Shown: in pieces, positions 1-5,859 of the stretch
Numbering within the stretch: position 1 is the first letter of the stretch
Layout: every line of letters starts with the position of its first letter
Source: Gemmatimonadota bacterium
GTDB lineage: Bacteria > Gemmatimonadota > Gemmatimonadetes > Palauibacterales > Palauibacteraceae
Direction of reading: 5' to 3'
DNA: 5,859 bases
Assembly (NCBI GenBank): GCA_030601615.1
Contig: JAUVTH010000098.1
Span: 1 to 5,859 of the forward strand
Translations under genes and position numbers: made by a program
Notes under the pieces: generated by a model
What the model saw: the letters and a program-made list of their open reading frames with translations, nothing else
What the model was told of the DNA's origin: nothing
Database searches by the model: none

Positions 1-3000
1 GCGATCTGCCGGTCCGTGAACGCGTCGCGCAGCAGGGCGAGCCGCGGGACCGCATCGGCGCGGAAGTTCGTGCGCGCGTCACTGTCGGAGGGCCGCAACC
101 ACTCCACCCCGAGCCGGGTTCCGAGCAGGCGCAGCCGGACCGACGCGAGGAGGCGACCGGCCGCTGGAGGAATGGGTCCGAAGCGGTCTCGCAACTCCTC
201 TTCGACGGCGTCCAGCGTCGCCGTGTCGTTCAGGCGGGAGATCCTCCGGTACAGGTGCATCTTCTGGTCGGTGCCCGCGATGTAGTCGTCGGGCAGGTAG
301 GCCTCACCTTCCACGTTCACCTGCGTGGCCGGGGCCACTCCGTCTTCCTCTTCTCCCTTGAGCCTGCGCACGCACCGCTCGAGCAGTCGCTGATACGTGT
401 CGAACCCCGCTGCCTGCGCGAAGCCGGATTGATCCGCTCCCAGAAGATTCCCGGCACCCCGGAGCTGAAGGTCCTTGAGCGCGATGCGATACCCGGAGCC
501 GAGCTCCGTGTGGTGTTCCAGGATGCGCAGCCTCAGCACCGCCTCCGGCGTGACCTCTTCGGGGACGAGCAGGTAGCAGTACGCGCGGTGGTGAGAACGG
601 CCGACCCGGCCCCTCAGCTGATACAGCTGGGCGAGACCGAAGCGATCCGCGCGGTGGACGATCATGGTGTTGGCCGTAGGAACATCCAGTCCGTTCTCGA
701 TGATCGACGTAGACACCAGGATGTCGATCTCCCGGTCCATCAGGGCGGCCATCGTGTCCTCCAGGTCGCGCTCGCGCATCCGCCCGTGAGCCACCGCGAG
801 CCGCGCCTCCGGTGCCAGCCTCCTCACCCGTTGCGCCAGGGCCTCGATCGTCTCGATCCGGTCGTGCACGAAGAACACCTGGCCCGCGCGATCCAGCTCA
901 CGCCGCATCGCGTCCTGAATCACGGCGTCACTCCAGGGAAGCACGTGCGTGATCACCGGCATCCGGTCCCGGGGGGCCGTCTCGATCAAGGACATGTCCC
1001 GAAGCCCGCCGAGCGACAGCTGCAGGGTGCGTGGAATGGGCGTAGCCGTCAGGGTCAGGACGTCCACGGAGCGCTTCAGCTCCTGCATGCGTGATTTGTG
1101 CCGTACGCCGAACCTCTGCTCCTCGTCGACCACCAGGAGCCCCAGGTCCTTGAACACGACGTCGCCGGACAGCAGGCGGTGGGTCCCGATGGCGATGTCG
1201 ATCCGTCCCTCGGCCAGGTCCAGAAGCGCGGCTCGCTGCTCAGCCGGAGTTCGCAGTCTGGAGAAAGCAGCCACGCGCACCGGGAAGTCGGCGAGGCGCT
1301 CCGCGAACGTGTGCAGATGCTGTTCCACGAGGATCGTAGTCGGGGCAAGGACCGCGACCTGTTTTCCGTCCTGGACCACCTTGAAAGCCGCGCGGATCGC
1401 AATCTCGGTCTTGCCGTATCCGACATCGCCGCACACGAGCCGGTCCATGATAGTGGGCGATTCCATGTCGCCCTTCACGTCGATCCAGGCGGACCGCTGA
1501 TCCGGCGTGTCCTCGTACAGGAAGGCCGATTCCATCTCCCGCTGCCAGCGCGTATCGGAACTGAAGGCGAACCCGTCGCTCACGCTGCGGTGGGCGTACA
1601 ATTCGAGAAGCTCCGTGGCCATCGCCCGGATGGACTCCTCGGTGCGGCTCCGGAGCTTCTTCCACCGCTTCCCGCCGAGTTTGTGAACCGCCGGAGGTCG
1701 ATCGGAGTCCCCAGGATCTCCTACGCCCACCCACTTTTCGATCAGGTCCACGCGATAGTGCGGTACCCGGAGGATCTCACCGTCCGCGTATTCGATCTTG
1801 AGGGTCTCGACGGTTTCCTGAGCGATGCGAACCCTCTCCAGGCCCGCGAATCGTCCCACCCCGTGATCCAGGTGCACCACGTAGTCGCCGGGTGTGAGCG
1901 ACGCGATCGATTCCAGTGGCGCCACTCCGTGCAGCCGGCGATGCCGTCGAATCCTTCGGGACCGGGCGAAGATCTCATGGTCCGTGAGCACGAGCAGCGG
2001 ATCCGGACCCGGGATCCGGAATCCCCCGCTCAACCCCCCGAGGGCCACGGTCACGTACTTCGCGAGGTCCGGTCCCGCCGCGTCCGCCAGGATCTCCTGC
2101 AGTCGCTCGAGCTGGCCGGCGCTGTCGCACAGGATCAGCACGCTGTCGCCCCGGCCGCGCGCGGCCCGGATCTCGTCGACGAGCAGGCCGATGCGCCTCT
2201 CGATCGGCGGATGCGGTTCGAGCCCGAGGCGGACGGTCGCACCGCCGGCCGGCGGATCGAGGTCCAGAACGCGCAGGCGATCGATCGAGAGGCTCGCCTC
2301 TGCGGGCGGCAGCACGAGCGCTTCCGCCGCCACGGCCTCGTCATCCCAGAGATCCTCGCGGGCCTGCCGGATCTCGTCCCACAGCCGCCGTCGCCGAACG
2401 TCATCGCACGCGGGTCCCCGGAACAGCAACCAGGAGTCCTCCGGCAAGAGCTCGAGGAGACTCCGGCGCTCCGGCTCCCTCCCGTCCGCTATGAACAACT
2501 CCCGGGACAGCGTGACAGGCAGGATCGTCGTACCCGACAGTCGCTCCGTCGATCGCTGGGAAAGGAGGTCGAAGCGACGCAGGGATTCCACACGATCGTC
2601 CCACAGCTCGATGCGCAGCGGATCGTCTTCACCGAACGGGAAGACGTCGACGATGCCTCCCCGGACGACGTATTCGCCCAGCTCCCGGACTCCCGTGGTC
2701 TTCTCGAAGCCCATCGTCGCGAGGCGCTCGGCAAGATCGCTTCGCGCGATCCGGTCGCCGACCTTCAGCGTCAGACCGAAGTCACCCTCCGGGCTTACGG
2801 GCGCCCGCTCGACGAGTCCCCGGCTCGTGGTCACCACGATCCGTGCCGTGCCGTCCAGCACCGCGGAGATCGCCTCCGCCCGCCGGCTGGAGATCTCTAC
2901 GTGAGGGTCCGCCTCTTCGTACGGCAGCGTCTCACGCTGCGGCAGGTAGCGCGATCGCGCTGACACCTCCAGCGTCTCGAGATCGGCGAACAGCAGCTCG

Positions 3001-3179
3001 GCTTCGTCCGGCGTGTCGGCTACCAGGACGACGTGTCCTCCCGTGTCGCCTTCGAGATTCGCCGCCAGCAGCGAAGGCCCCGCGCCGGGAAGGTCCCCTA
3101 CGGACACTCGCTCACCACGCTCGGGCCAGCGCTTGTCGAAGCCTTCACGCAGGAGTGACGCGAAGCTGCGGCGAATCAC
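1..3179 (-). CDS. mfd: Transcription-repair coupling factor Mfd (3' end cut by window edge)
   Basis: Cytoplasmic superfamily 2 DNA translocase that binds RNA polymerase stalled at DNA damage, pushes it off and recruits UvrA for nucleotide excision repair. The frame is open from a GTG at 3179 to the left edge, giving 1059 complete codons. N-terminal UvrB-like module, about residues 1-230: LPYEEADPH near 85-93 and GEYVVRGGIVDVFPFG at 168-183, the UvrA-binding part. A divergent linker domain follows to about 420. RNA polymerase-interacting domain at about 428-486 contains GDYVVHLDHGVGRF. Helicase motifs: TPDQ 558-561, Walker A GDVGYGKT 584-591, Walker B box DEEQ 685-688, TATPIPRT 711-718, and QLRGRVGR 854-861. 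The translocation (TRG) region includes LRGAGNLLG 906-914. The C-terminal regulatory domain starts near 953 and is cut; by comparison with E. coli Mfd (1148 residues) roughly 50-90 residues are missing. No frameshift or lost catalytic residue was seen. GTG is chosen because it overlaps the preceding stop and has a ribosome binding site. Confidence 0.97.
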   Translation of the reverse strand, partial: MIRRSFASLLREGFDKRWPERGERVSVGDLPGAGPSLLAANLEGDTGGHVVLVADTPDEAELLFADLETLEVSARSRYLPQRETLPYEEADPHVEISSRRAEAISAVLDGTARIVVTTSRGLVERAPVSPEGDFGLTLKVGDRIARSDLAERLATMGFEKTTGVRELGEYVVRGGIVDVFPFGEDDPLRIELWDDRVESLRRFDLLSQRSTERLSGTTILPVTLSRELFIADGREPERRSLLELLPEDSWLLFRGPACDDVRRRRLWDEIRQAREDLWDDEAVAAEALVLPPAEASLSIDRLRVLDLDPPAGGATVRLGLEPHPPIERRIGLLVDEIRAARGRGDSVLILCDSAGQLERLQEILADAAGPDLAKYVTVALGGLSGGFRIPGPDPLLVLTDHEIFARSRRIRRHRRLHGVAPLESIASLTPGDYVVHLDHGVGRFAGLERVRIAQETVETLKIEYADGEILRVPHYRVDLIEKWVGVGDPGDSDRPPAVHKLGGKRWKKLRSRTEESIRAMATELLELYAHRSVSDGFAFSSDTRWQREMESAFLYEDTPDQRSAWIDVKGDMESPTIMDRLVCGDVGYGKTEIAIRAAFKVVQDGKQVAVLAPTTILVEQHLHTFAERLADFPVRVAAFSRLRTPAEQRAALLDLAEGRIDIAIGTHRLLSGDVVFKDLGLLVVDEEQRFGVRHKSRMQELKRSVDVLTLTATPIPRTLQLSLGGLRDMSLIETAPRDRMPVITHVLPWSDAVIQDAMRRELDRAGQVFFVHDRIETIEALAQRVRRLAPEARLAVAHGRMRERDLEDTMAALMDREIDILVSTSIIENGLDVPTANTMIVHRADRFGLAQLYQLRGRVGRSHHRAYCYLLVPEEVTPEAVLRLRILEHHTELGSGYRIALKDLQLRGAGNLLGADQSGFAQAAGFDTYQRLLERCVRRLKGEEEDGVAPATQVNVEGEAYLPDDYIAGTDQKMHLYRRISRLNDTATLDAVEEELRDRFGPIPPAAGRLLASVRLRLLGTRLGVEWLRPSDSDARTNFRADAVPRLALLRDAFTDRQI
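3176..3179 (-). other. GTGA stop/start overlap between vWA gene and mfd
   Basis: On the minus strand the four bases GTGA hold the mfd start (GTG, 3179-3177) and the vWA gene stop (TGA, 3178-3176). This suggests termination-reinitiation coupling on one mRNA and leaves no room for a promoter or terminator between the genes. Confidence 0.85.
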
Positions 3180-5113
3180 TGCACGCCCCCTGCCCGGTGC
3201 GCGGCGGTTCGTCGCGGTCGGCTTGCGCCTGGTGTCGCGAGCACGATCTCCGCCAATACCAGCAGGATGGCGAGTGCTATGATATAGGGCGCAACGCGGG
3301 CTCCTCTCCGGCTTCCGTAGATGGACGCGAGCCACTCGGAGTCCGTCGCGGCGACGATCGCGTGGGGCGCGCCCAGCCCACTGGCGAAAGCGCTGGCGGA
3401 CGCCTCCGCCAGGTCCGACTCGGACGGAGGGACCGTCGCTGCCAGAAGCGACGGGTCACCTGCAGAGAGGAACACGGTGTGGACGCCGGCTTTCATCGGT
3501 GCGTACGGGCTTCCCCCGTCGACGCGCATCACCTGTCCCCCCGGAGAGGCCACGGAATCGGCACCCTCCGGGAGAATCGCCGACTCTCCGGCCATGACTG
3601 GCGAAGGAATGACGCCACCAAGCCCCGTCCAGCGGAACAGCAGCGCTTCCATGAACGGGAGCATGGCCGCGTCCACGGGGAGGGTGGAATGATCCGGGTC
3701 GAGCGGTGAACCGACGAGAAGGTATGCGTGGCCGGCGGCGCTGCCCCTCACGACCCACGGCGCACCGTCGGCCGTCTCCATGAGTACATCGCCTGCCGGG
3801 GCACCGGTGCCAACGAGCGCGTGGTGTCCGCGATTCCGGATCCTTTCGAGGCCCGGAATGTCGGGCGACGCGACCAGTGAGAGGTCGCCCGGTGCGTCCA
3901 CGGCCTCGACCCGCCACGGAACCGCGAGACGGCCCAGCATCGAGTTGAAGCGAGCCAGCAGCGCGTCATCTGTCGGGGGGACCAGAATCCAGACGGTTCC
4001 CGAAGCAGCTGCCTTGCCGGGCTCGGTGACCGGAACCCCCTCGATGAACCGGGCTTCCGCTTGTTCGCCGGGGTCCGAGTGCAGGGTGAGCCTGCCCGCG
4101 TCCTCGAGCGTGGCCAGCGCGCGCCCCACGTAGCTGTCAGCCGGACCCGAATGAACGACAGCCGGCGGCTCCCCTGCGCGCAACACGAACGCCCTGCGGT
4201 CGTCAGCGCGGAGACCCGACGGAGGTATCTGGACGGCGATCGCGTGCTCTCCCGGTCCTAGGTCCGGCAGCCGGAACACGACCGAACCGCCACGCGAAGT
4301 CCGGGCGATAGATGCGGTCTCTCCGTCCACCACAAGGCGGGCCTCGACAGTGTCGCTCCCTGTCTCGCGCTCCGAAGTCCACAGATTCGCTACCACGGCT
4401 CCCTCGCCTCCGGGGCCGGGAGGCTCCGCCGTGATGCCGATCACGGCGTCGTTGCTCACGCTCGCCTGGATCCTGGAAATCAGGAACCCGATGTCGTCGG
4501 GGACGACGAAAGTCGGCTGTGGGAACGCGGAACGCTGAAAATCCGATAGCACGACGATCTCCCGATAACGATCGTCACGCGCCGGCAGCAAGCGGACCGC
4601 CTCGCGGACGGCGGCACCGAGATCCGCCGCCGCGTCGGTCTCCTCGACCTGATCCAATGCGCTGCTCGCCTCGGCGGCGCTCGCACGCGGGACAGCCGGT
4701 CCGATGGCCGGCACGATCCAGAAGCGATCGCTCGGACCGGCGTTCTCGAGGACGATGAGGGCCCTGTCGCGCTGCCGATCCAGCAGCGTCGCGTCTCCCG
4801 CCAGGCGGTTCATGCTACCGGAATTGTCGATCAGCAGGACGACGTCGGACGGTTCGTGATCGGAGGCCTCGCCGCTACCTGCCAGCGGCGCCGCGGCCGC
4901 GACCGCCAGCGCGGCGACGAGTCCGACACGTGCCAGGAGGAGCAGACGATCCCTGAGCTTCACGGCCCTGGCGCTCCTGTCCCGGGCGCTGCGCAGGTAT
5001 CGGATGGCCGGGAACGCTATCCTCCGTCGCGTGTCTCGGCGGAGCAGGTGCATGGCGACCGGGACAGCCGCCAACGCGGCCAGCCCCAGGGCCCAGGGGG
5101 TGAGCAGGCTCAT
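3176..5113 (-). CDS. BatA-type membrane protein with von Willebrand factor A domain
   Basis: A 645-residue inner-membrane protein of the BatA/aerotolerance-regulator N-terminal type; exact role unknown. It begins MSLLTPWALG, typical of this family. Hydrophobic helices lie at about 6-24, 56-77 and 609-627. The loop at 25-55 and the tail at 631-645 are rich in Arg, so by the positive-inside rule both are cytoplasmic. The roughly 530 residues between helices 2 and 3 should then lie outside the cytoplasm. The vWA domain spans about 90-215. Its metal-site motif DxSxS is intact (D96, S98, S100, then M101), and the later acidic residue of the fold is probably D191 in VVLSDFQRS. Residues 220-600 are less recognisable: a beta-rich part to about 312, then a segment ending in LLVGSPLDPDHSTLPV at 465-480, a signature common in such proteins. 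An upstream GTG at 5221 would add 36 Arg/His/Pro-rich residues inside the preceding gene and is rejected. The start overlaps the DUF58 stop; no strong Shine-Dalgarno is visible, which fits coupled translation. Confidence 0.9.
   Translation of the reverse strand: MSLLTPWALGLAALAAVPVAMHLLRRDTRRRIAFPAIRYLRSARDRSARAVKLRDRLLLLARVGLVAALAVAAAAPLAGSGEASDHEPSDVVLLIDNSGSMNRLAGDATLLDRQRDRALIVLENAGPSDRFWIVPAIGPAVPRASAAEASSALDQVEETDAAADLGAAVREAVRLLPARDDRYREIVVLSDFQRSAFPQPTFVVPDDIGFLISRIQASVSNDAVIGITAEPPGPGGEGAVVANLWTSERETGSDTVEARLVVDGETASIARTSRGGSVVFRLPDLGPGEHAIAVQIPPSGLRADDRRAFVLRAGEPPAVVHSGPADSYVGRALATLEDAGRLTLHSDPGEQAEARFIEGVPVTEPGKAAASGTVWILVPPTDDALLARFNSMLGRLAVPWRVEAVDAPGDLSLVASPDIPGLERIRNRGHHALVGTGAPAGDVLMETADGAPWVVRGSAAGHAYLLVGSPLDPDHSTLPVDAAMLPFMEALLFRWTGLGGVIPSPVMAGESAILPEGADSVASPGGQVMRVDGGSPYAPMKAGVHTVFLSAGDPSLLAATVPPSESDLAEASASAFASGLGAPHAIVAATDSEWLASIYGSRRGARVAPYIIALAILLVLAEIVLATPGASRPRRTAAHRAGGVQ
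3186..3191 (-). promoter_or_regulatory. Ribosome binding site of mfd
   Basis: Read on the minus strand, AGGGGG (one mismatch to AGGAGG) lies six bases before the GTG at 3179, inside the last codons of the vWA gene. Its spacing supports the GTG as the mfd start. Confidence 0.6.
5110..5113 (-). other. ATGA stop/start overlap between DUF58 and vWA genes
   Basis: On the minus strand ATGA holds the vWA gene start (ATG, 5113-5111) and the DUF58 stop (TGA, 5112-5110). The bases just upstream (5114-5140) contain only weak purine runs such as GAGAAG about 15 bases away. Entry by ribosomes finishing the DUF58 gene is therefore the likelier route. Confidence 0.88.
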
Positions 5114-5859
5114 CCGAGTCGAGCCCGCTTCTCGAGGTACTCGCCGAGGGCCGCACCGAGAGGCGTGTCCGTGGTGAACAGGTGGTAATCGGCGCCCATC
5201 CGACGGCACTCGAGGCGCCACGTGCGCACGGCCTCCGCGACGGCGCGCCTGTACTCCGGCCGCAATGCCGCGGAATCGCTCCGCAGCTCGGACGTGCTCT
5301 CAGGGTCGAAGAACACCGCGTCGCCCGCCTGGGGGAGGTCCCGCTCGCCCGGGTCCATCAGGTGGAATACGATGACCTCGTGCCTCCGGTGGCGAAGGAA
5401 GTGGAGGGCGCGGAGGGTCTCGTCCGGGTCGACGAGCAGATCGGACACGAGGACGACGAGTCCCCTTCTTTGCATCCGGAGCGCGACTTCCCGCATGGCG
5501 CCTCCGGCGTCGGTCGATCCGGAGCCGCTCAGAAGGGTCAGCGATCGCAGCAATGTGGCGAGGTGCCGGCGGGTGGCCCTCGGCGGCACCCGGTGCCGGA
5601 TACGGTCGTCGAACGCGAGCAGTCCCACGGCGTCTCCCTGGCGCAGGAGCAGGTAGGCCAGCGAGGCGGACAGGAAGCGCGCGTACTCCAGCTTGGACAC
5701 CAGGCGACCGGGCTCGGAGGTCCAGTCCATCGACCGGCTCGTGTCCACGGCGAGGTACGCCCTCAGGTTCGTTTCCTCTTCGTACTGCTTGATGTAGTAC
5801 CGATCCGAGCGGGCGTACATCCTCCAGTCCACATGGCGGATATCGTCGCCCGACACGTA
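5110..5859 (-). CDS. DUF58 family vWA-like protein (5' end cut by window edge)
   Basis: C-terminal 249 residues of a DUF58 protein; the frame is still open at the right edge, so the start is outside. The visible part opens with YVSGDDIRHVDWRMYAR, the family's hallmark segment (usual form Y-x-P-G-D-D-x-R-x-I-D-W), followed by YYIKQYEEETNL. A vWA-like fold follows, with the metal-site motif DTSRSM at visible residues 39-44 (D39, S41, S43), STDAGGAM further on, and LVVLVSDLLVDP as the later acidic strand. It ends RARLG. Family members are about 290-300 residues, so some 40-50 N-terminal residues are missing. There is no membrane helix in the visible part, so it is probably cytoplasmic. DUF58 proteins are normally encoded beside a MoxR AAA+ ATPase and BatA-like proteins, and the downstream neighbour fits. 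The biochemical role is not established. An internal GTG at 5856 is not a credible start because it falls within the conserved motif. Confidence 0.93.
   Translation of the reverse strand, partial: YVSGDDIRHVDWRMYARSDRYYIKQYEEETNLRAYLAVDTSRSMDWTSEPGRLVSKLEYARFLSASLAYLLLRQGDAVGLLAFDDRIRHRVPPRATRRHLATLLRSLTLLSGSGSTDAGGAMREVALRMQRRGLVVLVSDLLVDPDETLRALHFLRHRRHEVIVFHLMDPGERDLPQAGDAVFFDPESTSELRSDSAALRPEYRRAVAEAVRTWRLECRRMGADYHLFTTDTPLGAALGEYLEKRARLG

Noticed and set aside
255..1094. Open frame of 279 codons on the plus strand
   Set aside because: It is antisense to the mfd helicase domain, with a His/Arg/Gln-rich translation and no family resemblance; a codon-bias shadow.
1999..2019. Direct repeat of GGATCCGG with a palindromic look
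   Set aside because: It encodes the Gly/Pro-rich Mfd segment FRIPGPDPL. Two short copies in GC-rich coding sequence are expected by chance and codon bias.
1098..2963. Open frame of 621 codons on the plus strand
   Set aside because: It lies wholly opposite mfd, whose motifs are unmistakable and in frame throughout. The translation is low in recognisable motifs and rich in Arg, Pro, Gln and His, as expected for an antisense frame of a GC-rich gene.
3270..3300. AT-richer patch resembling a -10 element (TATATCAT on the minus strand), possible internal mfd promoter
   Set aside because: It encodes the last membrane helix (PYIIALAIL). The only TTG-like -35 candidate is a couple of bases away instead of about 17, so there is no promoter geometry.
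2843..3709. Open frame of 288 codons on the plus strand across the vWA-mfd junction
   Set aside because: It is antisense to two well-supported genes, with Arg- and Ala-rich composition and no domain signature.
5114..5221. N-terminal extension of the vWA protein from a GTG at 5221
   Set aside because: The 36 extra residues lie inside the DUF58 gene in another frame and are Arg/His/Pro-rich. The family's usual N-terminus begins exactly at the ATG at 5113.

Overview
The window is GC-rich and fully coding, with three genes that all read leftward (minus strand). In transcription order they are: (1) the 3' part of a DUF58-family von Willebrand A (vWA)-like protein, cut by the right edge; (2) a complete membrane-anchored BatA-type vWA protein of 645 residues; (3) mfd, the transcription-repair coupling factor, with 1059 codons visible and the last part of its C-terminal domain cut by the left edge. 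No rRNA, tRNA, CRISPR array, insertion sequence or convincing terminator was seen. No stretch above a few bases is free of a gene.

The three cistrons are very tightly packed. The DUF58 stop and the vWA start share ATGA (5110-5113). The vWA stop and the mfd start share GTGA (3176-3179). This is the usual arrangement for one polycistronic message with coupled translation. The promoter must lie to the right of the window unless an unrecognised internal one exists.

The first two genes look like the downstream half of a MoxR/DUF58/BatA module. In that module a MoxR AAA+ ATPase (not in the window) is usually encoded next to a DUF58 protein and membrane vWA proteins. Its general role is thought to be chaperone-like maturation or envelope homeostasis, but the substrate is usually unknown. 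Mfd is a cytoplasmic DNA translocase that removes stalled RNA polymerase at lesions and recruits UvrA. It has no obvious functional link with the vWA pair, so the shared operon is the most notable feature here.

The organism is a high-GC bacterium. The protein style (DUF58 and three-helix BatA protein, the Mfd sequence) would fit Gemmatimonadota or a neighbouring didermic phylum. That is a low-confidence impression from sequence alone. I see no previously undescribed system; the window looks like ordinary chromosomal housekeeping sequence.
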